In this document: positions 37,501 to 45,801 of the stretch, one piece after another | How the letters are laid out: every line of letters starts with the position of its first letter | How positions within the stretch are numbered: the stretch's first letter is position 1 | Assembly: GCA_023150945.1 (NCBI GenBank) | Contig: JAKLJX010000001.1 | Coordinates: forward strand, 489,655 to 553,654 | Direction of reading: 5' to 3' | DNA length: 64,000 bases | Source: a bacterium | GTDB lineage: Bacteria; Zhuqueibacterota; Zhuqueibacteria; Zhuqueibacterales; Zhuqueibacteraceae | The notes under the pieces: model-generated | What the model saw: only the letters and a program-made list of their open reading frames with translations | Told to the model about the DNA's origin: nothing | The model's database searches: none | Translations under genes and position numbers: made by a program

Positions 37501-37867
37501 TCGCGCCGGGCACGGTGCCGAGGCTGAAGGTCTGGCCGCCGACGCGAATGGCCGGATCGCTGCCGTCATTCACCTTGCCGCCCCACACCAAACCGTCCTG
37601 GAAGATGGCGGCTGCGATGATGTTGCCGCGCGGAAAGTACAAGCCGGCGTTGCCGTCGGGCTGGTTGGCAGATTTGCCGTCGGAATAAATCCAGGAAGCC
37701 ACCTGGCCGACGTTGACCAGGGTTTGGTTGGTCGTTCCCGCGGCCACTTTGGCCAGGCGTGCTGCCCGCTGCGGCGGGCGGCCGCCTTCCTCTTCTGCGG
37801 CGCGGGCTGGATGGGCGAGCAACGCCACTCCGGCCGCGGCGAGAAGAAATGAAAGGAATCGTTTCAT
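34565..37867 (-). CDS. Large secreted protein with FnIII-like domain and T9SS-type C-terminal domain
   Basis: A 1100-residue exported protein. The signal peptide (MKRFLSFLLAAAGVALLAHPARA) is followed by a long beta-rich region with many Asp/Gly turns (GNAGLYFPRGNIIAAAIFQDGLVWGG). An FnIII-like module lies near 530-700 (PQPPVLSATEFNGQILLNWGENP, YFFAVTAYSFNG). Calcium-loop-like stretches include DLNGNGRYDIGEP and RDGNGQWDL. The C-terminus reads DLSLINVFPNPYRGFNRAEL, then IRIFTLAGVLVRTI and AASGIYLAHLE, a T9SS type-A-like sorting domain. The start at 37867 has a CTGGAGGA site. The gene at 53503-55650 has the same plan. Probable surface protein; function unknown. Confidence 0.85.
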   Translation of the reverse strand: MKRFLSFLLAAAGVALLAHPARAAEEEGGRPPQRAARLAKVAAGTTNQTLVNVGQVASWIYSDGKSANQPDGNAGLYFPRGNIIAAAIFQDGLVWGGKVNDGSDPAIRVGGQTFSLGTVPGAILSPGVAEDVNDLANVDRVWRIRRDYLTADLRQDAAELNVTSAAAVTAAQIAAVRQQYADDWRDWPAHKGAPFYDAEGDGHYTPQFNADGSPILFPEADEPGLAGADQVVWLVANDLNASAVQTMYGSPSIGLEMQLTLWAYRRSDPLGNIIFKQFRVIYKGTATTPATATIDSMYFCQWADPDLGAAGDDFVGSDTSLSLGYVYNSVSTDGNYSQVGLPPPASGYDFFAGPLVPDPAGEAIFGLKKRRGFRNLPMTTFAYFAAGQTDSDPTRGGDYNGTLQWWNLLRGFRPRPENPAQPWTDPTNGNAVTKFRVPGDPVAGEGWVDANPGDRRLLLASGPFTMALGDTQEVVVAVMAALGSDRLSSISVLKFTDRFAQEAFDNLFELPRPPQPPVLSATEFNGQILLNWGENPTEVAKTEGVVDKGYAFQGYNVYQLPTAGASLNQGIKLATFDLVDEVTTIAQETFDQGSGLVLELPVQIGRNSGIQRTFVIARDRLREKLLINGQTYFFAVTAYSFNGTPGLTTRTLESSPSVVTVVPQTTKPGVRYQTVRGDTLAASHVSGISDGAVTPVVVDPSRTQEASYEVTFDENGHWQLKNVTSGKVLLANQTNQNGDGDYLITEGLQVIVAGPPLAGLDYHVEEDGNRWVTGGSHGGEIFFGGAFLGANFNGSNLAAASYRNIRVEFFAKESFTDLNGNGRYDIGEPYQLPAGAGQVANLYAGFALNAFTGQTVVPFRVFDIETDPPRQLDIVVRDRDGNGQWDLHKLYAEDDPNRVNLNNGDFQFNYVYILDTDYDPNRWNPTAGGQDFMAVHLTDGGPVQWNLWLDQRGTREPMGAAFSIEFIAPNVNTAADKFTFSSKAPTSDLATAKADLSLINVFPNPYRGFNRAELNRFNRFVTFSHLPRRATIRIFTLAGVLVRTIVKDDESQFLNWNLQNERGLPAASGIYLAHLEMPDMNEVKILKLAIVREEQFLRNF

Positions 37868-37963
37868 CAAGAAATCCTCCAGATAGTCATGTCCCAATTG
37901 CCGGCGGCTGGCGCGACTGCACGCCGCAGCCGCCGGCCGGAAACGGGCGAAAGCAGGTGAGAC

Positions 37964-40900
37964 TCAGAATTCCAATTTGGCGCCGAAACGAATCTGGCGC
38001 GGCGGACCGAGCAGTTGCAGGCCGATCACATCAGTCTCGCTCTGCGCGTAGTTGTCGCCGTTGCCATTGAGATTGATGGCGCGGTAGAGCGAAACATAGG
38101 GCTGCCCGCCATTGGCCGCGATGATCGCGCCGCTGAGATCGGGATTGTTCAGGAAGCCGTCGTCATAGGCATTGCCGGTGCGACGATAAACGTTGACGAC
38201 ATTCTTGCGATTGGTGAGATTCTGCACATACATGTAGAGATTGAGGCCGAGCTGGCCGATCGCCACCGTCTTGTCCAGCCGCAGATTGATGTCATAGTTC
38301 CACGGCGTGAGCGAGGCATTCACCGCTTCCAGCGGCCGGCGCGAGCGCGGATCGGTGATCTGGCCGCCCAGCGAGGCATCCTGCTGGCCGAATTCACCCT
38401 CGGAGCGGGTGTAGGGATGGCCGCTGCTGAAGTTGAGCAGCAGGTTCAATCCTAGGTTCTGCAGAATCGGTCCGCCGTCGCCCTTGGCAAAGCGATAGTC
38501 CACGCTCGCCGAGCCGCGCTGCGGCCGGTTGAAATCCAGCGGTGAAATCACCGTCGGAATCTCCTGCACCTGCTCGATGCCGGCAATCGCGGAGTTGGGT
38601 GCGGAGCCGGTGCCGAGCGAACGGGAGAAGGTGTAGTTCAACTGGCCGGCCACGCGCTTGGTGCGGCGCAGGGTGAGCGACAACTCCACGCCCGCCGTGG
38701 TGGCGAAATCACCGTTGACCAGCACGTTGTAATCACTCGCCGGCGATTGCGGATCGACCGTGATGCGCGAGATTTGGATCTGGTCTTCGATGTTCTTGTA
38801 GTAGGCGGTCAGGTCGAAGGCCGCGACTTCGCTGAATTGCTGGCTGAAGCCGATTTCGTATTGCGTGGTCTTTTCAGGATCGAGGCCCAAGCCGACCACG
38901 TCAGTGCGGAACGAAGTGCCGCCGGTGAAGATCGCGTCATACCATGCCGGCCCGTTGTAAAGATCGGTCAGGCGCGGCGGCTGCACGAACTTGCCGTATT
39001 GCAGATGGAACACGGTGCGGTCGGTGACCGGAAAGGCCAGACCCAGGCGCGGGCTGAGCTCCACCGCCGCTTTCTTCTTCACCAACTGGTCGACGAACAG
39101 GCCCTGGTTGGCGCGATCCCACGGTGGACGGGAAGGATCGGCAAACGTGAAGTCATCGTTATCCATCACGTCCAGGCGCAGGCCCATGTTGATCACCAGA
39201 TCGCGCGCTTCGAATTTGTCCTGCGCATAGAAGGACAGGTAGTAAGGATGGCGCGGACCCTCGGGGCCGTCGCTGTTGACCTCGTTGCCGAAGGTGTCGT
39301 AGCCATAGGTCAGGCGTTGGGAAGCGCCCGACAGCGTGCGGAACGCGCCGGCCGCCGCCGCATCACCGGCCAGGGCGCGGCGGTAGATGTCGGGATTCTG
39401 GCGCGCCGCCTGCAGTTGCTGCCGCGTCCACTGCGTGCCCTGTTCATCGGCGGCAAAGCTGCGCGCGGTCCAGCGTTCATACGAGGCGCCCAGCTTGAGC
39501 TCATGGCTGCGGTGTTGTGTGCTGAACGCGAGCGAACCGCCGATATAGCCGCGCTTGTTCTTGAAATAATTCGCCGGCGTGCCGGGCGCGGTGAAATCGA
39601 AGCCGTAGATGTCGATCGACTGCGTGCCGCCGCGCCAGGGACTCAAGTTGTCGTTGTAGAACGTCACGCCTTTGCCGGCGTTCGCCGTGCTGTCCCAATA
39701 GGCCCAGAAATCATGCTTGAGCAGCGGGTCGTAGCGCACTTCCCGCCGGTCGAAGTAGTTCAAATTCACTTCATAGAACGAACGCGTGCCCAGCAGATGG
39801 GTGGCCTTGAGATTGACCAGCGCGGTGCTCAAATCCTCGATTTGGTTGCGGTCGAGATTGAACATTCGCGCCGCCAGGCTGCCGTAGAAATTGGGATCCG
39901 GTCCGGTCAAGTCATCCTGCCGCCGCCAGCTCAGCGACCCGCCCAACCGGACGATGAACGGCCGGGCGTCCCACACGATCGTGCCGTTGCCGATCCACTG
40001 ATTGCGGCTTGCCGCCGGCGTCACATTGTCCTGCATCTTGATGCCGCGCTGCTGGATGAACGCCTCCAGCGCCGGGTCACGATTGGTGGTGAACACTAAT
40101 GGAAAGTTGTGGCCATCGACGTAGGTGTCGGCGTGATTGAATTCGAACCCTTGCCAGAAGCGCGTGGCGCGGTCACGCTCGAAGATGTTTTGCGTCGCCA
40201 GGAAGAATTTGACTTTCTTGTCGAGCAGCGGCCCGCTCAGCGTGGCGGTGTAGTCGGTGTAGCCGTACGAGTAGGAGCCGAGAAACTTCTCGCCGCGGTC
40301 GACGAGATTGTCGGTTTCGGTTTGCACCGTGAAATGATAATCCGTGCCACCGCTTTTCAGGGTCTGTCGGATGATGCCGGCATTGGCGCCGCCGAACTCC
40401 GCGGTGTAGCCGCCGGCCTGAATTTGAAACTCCTCCAGCGCCTCCGGGATGACGGTGACGGCGTTGCTGCCGTTGTCGGCGTCACGGGCATTGGCGCCCT
40501 CGACGTAGTAGCCCACCTCATCGCTGCGGCCGCCGCGCACGTAAAGCCCGCCGTTCTGCGCCACCACGCCCGGCTGCAACGCAATGACGGCGTTGACGCT
40601 GCGCACCGGCATCTTTTGAAAATCTTCATAGCTCTGAATGCGCGTGGCATTGGTCGCGTTCTGATTCACCAGCGGCCGCTCGGCCACGATCGACACCCCG
40701 GAAATTTCCAGGGCTTCCGCGGGCAGGCTGAAATCCAACTCGGTGGTCAAATCCGAATTGACCCGCACATTGGAAATCGTGACCTCGCGGTACCCGATGA
40801 ACGAGGCCCGCACTTCATACACTCCGATCGGCACGTTCACAACCACGTACTCGCCGTTGAGATCCGCGGCCGCGCCCATCGACGTTCCAACCAGCAGGAT

Positions 40901-41035
40901 GGTGGCGTTCAGCAGCGGCTCACCGGTCTCGCGGTCCACCACCTTGCCTTTGATCTTGCCGGTGGTGCCGGCCAGCAACAGCGTCGGCAGCAGAACAGCG
41001 GCCAGAATGCTGCCTGGAATTCTTCGAAAGTTCAT
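37964..41035 (-). CDS. TonB-dependent receptor with carboxypeptidase-regulatory domain
   Basis: A 1023-residue outer-membrane receptor. The signal peptide (to about residue 22, LLLAG) is followed by a carboxypeptidase-D regulatory-like domain (KIKGKVVDRETGEPLLNATILLVG to DFSLPAEALEI). The plug follows (SVNAVIALQPGVVAQNGGLYVRGGRSDEVGYYVEG, PEALEEFQIQAGGYTAEFGGANAGIIRQTLKSGG), then a 22-strand-type barrel ending GPPRQIRFGAKLEF. These features match SusC/Oar-type transporters energised by TonB-ExbBD. No SusD partner is visible. It lies 57 bases after the DUF4397 lipoprotein and 96 bases before the T9SS cargo gene, on the same strand. Confidence 0.93.
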   Translation of the reverse strand: MNFRRIPGSILAAVLLPTLLLAGTTGKIKGKVVDRETGEPLLNATILLVGTSMGAAADLNGEYVVVNVPIGVYEVRASFIGYREVTISNVRVNSDLTTELDFSLPAEALEISGVSIVAERPLVNQNATNATRIQSYEDFQKMPVRSVNAVIALQPGVVAQNGGLYVRGGRSDEVGYYVEGANARDADNGSNAVTVIPEALEEFQIQAGGYTAEFGGANAGIIRQTLKSGGTDYHFTVQTETDNLVDRGEKFLGSYSYGYTDYTATLSGPLLDKKVKFFLATQNIFERDRATRFWQGFEFNHADTYVDGHNFPLVFTTNRDPALEAFIQQRGIKMQDNVTPAASRNQWIGNGTIVWDARPFIVRLGGSLSWRRQDDLTGPDPNFYGSLAARMFNLDRNQIEDLSTALVNLKATHLLGTRSFYEVNLNYFDRREVRYDPLLKHDFWAYWDSTANAGKGVTFYNDNLSPWRGGTQSIDIYGFDFTAPGTPANYFKNKRGYIGGSLAFSTQHRSHELKLGASYERWTARSFAADEQGTQWTRQQLQAARQNPDIYRRALAGDAAAAGAFRTLSGASQRLTYGYDTFGNEVNSDGPEGPRHPYYLSFYAQDKFEARDLVINMGLRLDVMDNDDFTFADPSRPPWDRANQGLFVDQLVKKKAAVELSPRLGLAFPVTDRTVFHLQYGKFVQPPRLTDLYNGPAWYDAIFTGGTSFRTDVVGLGLDPEKTTQYEIGFSQQFSEVAAFDLTAYYKNIEDQIQISRITVDPQSPASDYNVLVNGDFATTAGVELSLTLRRTKRVAGQLNYTFSRSLGTGSAPNSAIAGIEQVQEIPTVISPLDFNRPQRGSASVDYRFAKGDGGPILQNLGLNLLLNFSSGHPYTRSEGEFGQQDASLGGQITDPRSRRPLEAVNASLTPWNYDINLRLDKTVAIGQLGLNLYMYVQNLTNRKNVVNVYRRTGNAYDDGFLNNPDLSGAIIAANGGQPYVSLYRAINLNGNGDNYAQSETDVIGLQLLGPPRQIRFGAKLEF

Positions 41036-41092
41036 GCGACCTCCAAAACGAGTTGAGCAGGATTGGGAATCATGATGGGTTCGCTCCGCAAC

Positions 41093-41740
41093 TCAGTCAG
41101 TTACCGATTTGATGGTCGTCGCGTTCGCATCTCCCAGAATGATGCTGGTATGGCTGGCGGAAATGCTGAGCGCCGAGGTGGCCAACACCGTGTTGCCGCC
41201 CGCGGCTTTGACTTCCATCGTGTAGTCACCGGCGGCGACATTGATGTAGTTCGTCACGGCTTTGTACGCCAGCCGCGTCGCCAGCACGGTGTCGGCGCCG
41301 GCGGTTACCGTAACCTGCGCCTCGAGGGCGGGATTGAAATTCGCCACCCGCAACACCCGCTGCGGTGAATCGAAGAGGCGGCGCTCCGTCAGGCGAAAGA
41401 ACTCGCGCGGCGCGCCCGCTGCCGCAGGCAGCAGCACGACGGTGCCGCGCAGGTTGGTCGACATGGCCACGAACTGTTTCTCGCCGTTGGAGAGCGCCAC
41501 TTCGCGGCTGCCCGCGGGAAACTGTTTGTGCGCCAGCTCACCGGCAAAAGCCAGCGTGCCTTGTTGGATGCCGTCGACCGCCACCTGCACGCTCGCCAGG
41601 TCCGTGGCCGCATGCAAAAAGCGAAACTCGGCATTGAACTCGGGCGGGGTGGGGCCGGTCGCAGGCACATCCGCGCAGCCCAGCAGCAATGCCGCACATG
41701 CCAGCATTGCAATGCCGAGCCTGATTCGCGAAGGATGCAT
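41093..41740 (-). CDS. DUF4397-domain lipoprotein
   Basis: A 215-residue lipoprotein. The signal peptide ends in the lipobox LLLGC (Cys22), which LspA would process. The mature part is a DUF4397-type beta-sandwich: FRFLHAATDLASVQVAVDGIQQGTLAFAGELAHKQFPAGSREV, then FNPALEAQVTVTAGADTVLATRLAYKAVTNYINVAAGDYTMEV. The start at 41740 has a strong AAAGGAGG site; upstream in-frame codons are not needed. It is the first gene of the minus-strand locus running to the Oar-like receptor. The function of DUF4397 proteins is unknown, but they are usually surface-exposed lipoproteins. Confidence 0.85.
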   Translation of the reverse strand: MHPSRIRLGIAMLACAALLLGCADVPATGPTPPEFNAEFRFLHAATDLASVQVAVDGIQQGTLAFAGELAHKQFPAGSREVALSNGEKQFVAMSTNLRGTVVLLPAAAGAPREFFRLTERRLFDSPQRVLRVANFNPALEAQVTVTAGADTVLATRLAYKAVTNYINVAAGDYTMEVKAAGGNTVLATSALSISASHTSIILGDANATTIKSVTD

Positions 41741-41961
41741 GGAGCCTCCTTTCCAGAGTTGAAATGAATAAGTGAGAGCCTCAGGTGCGCGGCTTCCCGC
41801 ACCCGGCGGCGCCAGACAAATGCAGGCATGCTTCTCTTGCTCGTGAAAAAAAGCAAGCACGCGCCGGCACGCCGGAGCGCGAGCACGCCACGCCGACTGC
41901 GAATGAAAGTCGCGATTTATGAAAGGGAAGGTGTAAGAGGCAGGAGGGCGAAAAAGAAATG

Positions 41962-41993
41962 CTTGCCTTTCGCAGGCAAAGGCTATATCTTTT
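41962..41993 (+). promoter_or_regulatory. Candidate FCB-type promoter
   Basis: CTTG at 41962-41965 is followed after 20 bases by TATCTTTT at 41986-41993. This resembles the Bacteroidota -33/-7 consensus TTTG / TAnnTTTG. It points to the orphan terminator at 42032. A sigma70-like reading (TTGCCT and TATATC) overlaps it. Confidence 0.35.
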
Positions 41994-41997
41994 CCGC

Positions 41998-42073
41998 GCG
42001 TTGTTGAAGGGCCACCGTGCCCCTTTACACCAGCTCGTTGAGAGTTGCCGCTCTCAGCGAGCTTTTTTATTTT
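41998..42073 (+). ncRNA. Candidate small RNA of about 75 bases
   Basis: No protein gene lies on the plus strand before a very strong terminator, but a promoter-like motif is placed 10-35 bases ahead of the presumed 5' end. The body contains a small GGGCC...GCCCC hairpin, then the terminator. This is inference from layout only; a divergent leader of the minus-strand operon or a decayed element is possible. Confidence 0.35.
42032..42073 (+). terminator. Orphan rho-independent terminator
   Basis: A 13-base stem (AGCTCGTTGAGAG / CTCTCAGCGAGCT, one T-G pair) with a six-base loop is followed by TTTTTATTTT. No plus-strand gene ends upstream of it. Confidence 0.85.
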
Positions 42074-42872
42074 GGTTCGGCTCGCAAGGCCTCAGGTGCT
42101 GATTGTGATCCGCCGCCAATACAATTTTCTCTTTTGACAATCGTTGCGCGATTTTTCCTCGACGCTTTCTGCATGCAATGTGTTGTTCCCGTACTGGCAA
42201 ACGATATGCCAGTGGCCCAACAGCCGCCTGCAAGCGATTCATCTCCCACAAAACCCAATCTTTCCGAGAAAATGCCTGGAATTTTTATGCAGATTTATGC
42301 ATTCACGACGTGCATGAGCTTGCATGGTTGCGGTCTTGCTGCCCGGAACGGCGGAGAAAGTTGCGTGACTGTTGCGCTTCAGGGCATGAACACATTTTTG
42401 TGTTTGCAAGAAGACGAGAGCCAGGCGGGAACGTTGCACGAATGCCGACAAGTAGAAGAAAGGTGTGCGGATTACTTCTTGGTTTCTTACAGCAATTTCT
42501 GTTTGCGTGAAGCGATATTACTCTCTCTGAAACCGCCGTGGTTCGTATTGACTTGCCTGCCGGCGCAAAGGTTGAACCAGCAGGTGGGATGACGGAGGCG
42601 ATGACGCTGCATGAAAAAGCGCTGGCGACTCGATTCCTGTCAATCCCGTTTCATCTTATCAAAAAGATGAGTTCTAGATCCGGCATCGTCGTCACGCCAG
42701 CAGGGCAAACCGCCAATGGCTCGTGTGACAGGATTTGCAGGAGCCAGGATGTCAGCGATTTTCGCCGGCGTGAAGGTCGAACCGGCAGGCGAAATACCAA
42801 GGGCAAGAACTCTTCCTGCAAATAGAAAGTGCTGTAGAGTGAAATCGTCGCTTCAAAGGCAAGAAATTTCTC

Positions 42873-42932
42873 CAACGGATTGAAACAACCCAGCGGATAG
42901 AAAAATATCCGTTGAGTTGTTTCAATCCGTTG
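42873..42932. repeat. 27-base near-perfect inverted repeat
   Basis: Arms 42873-42899 and 42906-42932 are reverse complements except at two positions and flank a GAAAAA loop. Each arm contains two copies of an (A)ACGGAT-like heptamer around GAAACAAC. No gene lies nearby to which it would serve as a terminator, and no T-run follows. Confidence 0.8.
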
Positions 42933-42993
42933 ACGTTTTCTCTTGTGTTGCGGTTAATCCGCGTTGGGAGGGAATTCGGTTCCATCCGAAGAC

Positions 42994-43084
42994 GTTCCGA
43001 CCTCGACTGAGTCGAGGACTCCAAAACATTGGGGGCCGTGTAAATTCCGGGGGTCTTGATGAAACGGCCAAAGCCGTTGCAGAA
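42994..43084. repeat. Palindromic interspersed repeat, copy 2 (two-module form)
   Basis: Module one (42994-43017) matches the repeat at 25310, with the palindrome CCTCGACTGAGTCGAGG. Module two is AACGGCCAAAGCCGTTGCAG (from 43063). Copy 3 at 44550-44639 has both modules at nearly the same spacing. Confidence 0.7.
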
Positions 43085-43275
43085 GTACTTCTATGAACAG
43101 GCGGGAATTCCGTGCGGAAACGAATGAGAGATCCTTGCGAACCGGTGCGGCTTTGCGTTTCGACGGGAATGCCATGGCACAGACAAATCGCCCCCCAATT
43201 CGCCGGATGAGATTCATTTCATTCACAAGCAAGCCTGTGACGAAGGGGTGACACCGGGCCTGCCGCAACAATTCC

Positions 43276-44508
43276 TCACCGCAGGCTCATGCTGCCATCG
43301 CGGTGAATGACAAAGACCGTCTTGCCGTCACCGGCCGGCAGCACGCTGCCATTCCTGCCATCGAAAAAGCGCAGCTCCAGAAACTCCCCTTTCAAATCAA
43401 AGCGCGCGAAGCCGTGCTTGCTTTTGCCCTTTTCCTTCACGTTGTCATTACGGTCGAAGCTCTGCCACCAGGTGAATTCATGCGCCGCGGGATTGGCGGC
43501 CTTCACCCGGCTGAGCTTGGCGCCCGCGCCCGAGCCGACGTGCACGCGCGGGCCGCCGGCATTCGCCTGCGGCCGGTAGAGCAACTGCAACACGTGCTCG
43601 TGCCCGGCAATCACCGCCTGCACGGTTACGCCGCTGGCCGCGATAGCAGCCTGCAGCGCCCGCACATAGACCTGATACTTGGGCGCGCAGGTGTCCTCGG
43701 GATCGAGCAGGTTCAGCACATAATCGGCGGCATTGGAATCCTTGCTGCAGGGGTTGAGGTAGGCCACCGTTTCGTTTTCGTCGTCCCAATGCTTGTAGCC
43801 GCCATGCGGACCGAGCGAATGAAACGGATGATGCACGAACAACAATCGCCACTTGACGCCGGCCTGCTCTTTGTGCGCCGCCAGCAGTTGCCGCAAGCTG
43901 TCGAGTGCCGGCTGCCAGGTGGTGGTGTCGGTGCGCAGCGGCCGCGCGGAGTCGAAGAAGATCATCTGAATCTTGTTGGTGTCCGGGCCATAGAGCGCCG
44001 CGCGCGGCAGGCTGTCAATGTAAGTCCAAACGGGAAGGCGGCGCGCGCGCTCATTGCCGCGGCTGCTGATGCCGTAGGGCGCGGTCTGCACGCGGTAAAG
44101 ATTCAGCGGCAGTTTGAAATCAACCGCCAAAAAGGCGTAATAGTCGTGATTGCCGGCGAGCGCAAAGACATTCTCGCGGCCCAGACCCTGCAACACCTCC
44201 TCGAATGGGCTGAGCATGGCATTGACCTTGTCCTGTACTTTTTCGCGCGGCCCGTTGAGGCCGATGGGATAGAAGTTGTCTCCCAGGAAAATCAGCGACT
44301 GAAAGCGATCCTGGCGAAACATCTTGCGTAATGCCGCCGCGTTTTGCTCCAGGGGTTTGTCGCGTTCGCCGGTGTCGCCGATCGCGACAAAGGAAAAATC
44401 AGCCTCCGTAGGCTGGAAATCGACGAGAGCAGGGCCGCACGAGAAAACCCCAAGGCCGGTGAGAAGAAGCAGTGCAAGAGAGTACTTCACACGATGATTT
44501 GAGCACAT
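43276..44508 (-). CDS. Purple acid phosphatase-like metallophosphoesterase, predicted lipoprotein
   Basis: A 410-residue calcineurin-type phosphoesterase. The signal segment (KYSLALLLLTGLGVFSC) ends in a lipobox-like cysteine at about residue 24. The dinuclear metal motifs are present in order: VAIGDTGERD, LGDNFYPIG, AGNHDYYAF, FVHHPFHSLG and AGHEHVLQ. This order is that of ACP5/purple acid phosphatases, which hydrolyse phosphomonoesters outside the cytoplasm. The frame is open to 44691, but that extension covers an interspersed repeat. The ATG at 44508 has a TGGAAGT site, and a GTG at 44490 is also plausible. It lies between the two TonB/PorV loci and looks independent of both. Confidence 0.85.
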   Translation of the reverse strand: MCSNHRVKYSLALLLLTGLGVFSCGPALVDFQPTEADFSFVAIGDTGERDKPLEQNAAALRKMFRQDRFQSLIFLGDNFYPIGLNGPREKVQDKVNAMLSPFEEVLQGLGRENVFALAGNHDYYAFLAVDFKLPLNLYRVQTAPYGISSRGNERARRLPVWTYIDSLPRAALYGPDTNKIQMIFFDSARPLRTDTTTWQPALDSLRQLLAAHKEQAGVKWRLLFVHHPFHSLGPHGGYKHWDDENETVAYLNPCSKDSNAADYVLNLLDPEDTCAPKYQVYVRALQAAIAASGVTVQAVIAGHEHVLQLLYRPQANAGGPRVHVGSGAGAKLSRVKAANPAAHEFTWWQSFDRNDNVKEKGKSKHGFARFDLKGEFLELRFFDGRNGSVLPAGDGKTVFVIHRDGSMSLR

Positions 44509-44549
44509 GCGCGATGACTTCCAATTGAATTGAGTGTCTGGCTGTAGCT

Positions 44550-44639
44550 GTTCCAACCTCGGCTGAGCCGCGGATGCTGGAACTGCGAGTGTCGTGGGAA
44601 CGCTCCTGATTTTGGGGCAACGGCCAGGCCATTGCAGAA
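44550..44639. repeat. Palindromic interspersed repeat, copy 3 (two-module form)
   Basis: Module one (44550-44573) reads GTTCCAACCTCGGCTGAGCC plus CGG. Module two (44619-44639) is AACGGCCAGGCCATTGCAGA. The intervening 45 bases differ from copy 2, so the palindromic modules are better conserved than the spacer. Confidence 0.7.
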
Positions 44640-44715
44640 AAATTCTCCCGGGCATCAGCGATTTCAGCCGCACGCGCTTTGGTTTCTGCAAAGCAAATAC
44701 TCGCGCCGCACCAGC

Positions 44716-45702
44716 TTAGAAGCGGAGACAGGCGGTGAAGCGGCTGGCGTTGCCCAGGTTGCCGAATTCCGTATGGGAGAAATCCAGATTGAGATGAAAG
44801 CGATTGAGCGGCAGCGCCACGCCCGCGCCCAGGGTAAAGGATTCCTCGTCGACGTTGGCGCGATAGCCGCCGCGCAACGCCAGCGCCTGGCGCCACCAAT
44901 ACTCCACGCCGAGGTTGAGATTCTCGGCATTGTCATTGGGGTGATTCAGTTGCAGCGCGGTGGTGAGCTTGTGCCCGGGCCGGTCGATCACCTCGGTGGC
45001 AAAGCCGATGCGGAACACGGTGGGCGGCGCGAAATCCTGGAAGCTGCTGGTGGCGGAGCCGTCCCGGAAATAAAGCGTGCCGGCAGGCTTGATGTTCGTG
45101 CCAAAATTCGAAACCGAAACGGCAAAGCGTGAGCTGCCGAAGCCGGTCCAATAATAGGTGCCGAAATCCACGAACACGTTGCGGGCGTGCAATTCGGCGA
45201 GCGTCTCGTCGACGTACTTGAGCGTGACGCCCACACTGAAGCGGTCGGTCATGCGGCGCGCGAACGACAGACCCACGGCGAGATCGCCGAAAGACACGAA
45301 ATTGCCGGTGCCGAGCGGTTGATACACCGTGGTCTCTTCGAAATCATCGCTATGCAGCGCGGTCACGCTCACGCCCAGCACGTTTTGTCCGCCCAGACGA
45401 TGCAGGTAGCCGATGAACTCATGCCGGACCTCCACCGGCCAGTTCACGTGGGAGAAGATCAATTCATTCTGCTGCACCTGGGCGGCGCCGGCGGGATTCC
45501 AATACAGCGCCGAGGCATCGTTGGCGAGCGCCACGAAAGCCTCGCCCATGCCGCTGGCGCGCGCGCCCACGCCGATCTTGAGAAATTGCGCCATCGCCGT
45601 GCCGGCGCGCTGGCTGCCGAGCACCGGGATGAACTGCGCCTGCGCCGAACTTGCCATCGCGAAAAGCGCGACGAGCAGGAGGCCTCTCATTTTCATGGTC
45701 AT
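44716..45702 (-). CDS. PorV/PorQ family outer-membrane barrel protein (second locus)
   Basis: A 328-residue protein with a signal peptide ending near residue 23 (SSAQAQ). It opens with AGTAMAQFLKIGVGARASGMGEAFVALANDASALYWNPAGAAQV, the diagnostic N-terminal stretch of the PorV/PorQ (UPF0164-related) family. Beta-strands follow to RFTACLRF with a C-terminal Phe. It is only distantly similar to the barrel at 33390-34454. Start choice among ATGs at 45702, 45696 and 45690 is uncertain. It closes the second minus-strand outer-membrane locus. Confidence 0.88.
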   Translation of the reverse strand: MTMKMRGLLLVALFAMASSAQAQFIPVLGSQRAGTAMAQFLKIGVGARASGMGEAFVALANDASALYWNPAGAAQVQQNELIFSHVNWPVEVRHEFIGYLHRLGGQNVLGVSVTALHSDDFEETTVYQPLGTGNFVSFGDLAVGLSFARRMTDRFSVGVTLKYVDETLAELHARNVFVDFGTYYWTGFGSSRFAVSVSNFGTNIKPAGTLYFRDGSATSSFQDFAPPTVFRIGFATEVIDRPGHKLTTALQLNHPNDNAENLNLGVEYWWRQALALRGGYRANVDEESFTLGAGVALPLNRFHLNLDFSHTEFGNLGNASRFTACLRF

Positions 45703-45801
45703 TTTTCTGTGCTTGCCCTGCGACGCTTTGGTCTGATGTCGCTGCGCGCCTGCCGCGGCAGCGATTTTTTCGAGTGAGGGCGCCGTGCCGTTGTCAAGCC
45801 C

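Larger units (their letters stand above)
41741..43275. other. Long AT-richer intergenic region between the two outer-membrane loci
   Basis: About 1.5 kb without a convincing protein gene. A 191-codon plus-strand frame at 42017 overlaps a terminator and has no homology-like pattern. The region holds a candidate small RNA unit (41962-42073), a large inverted repeat (42873-42932) and a palindromic repeat (42994-43084). The promoter of the minus-strand locus must lie near 41750-41950. Confidence 0.55.

Noticed and set aside
42017..42592. 191-codon plus-strand frame in the long intergenic region
   Set aside because: It crosses a strong terminator at its start, has no ribosome binding site, and the protein shows no recognisable pattern.
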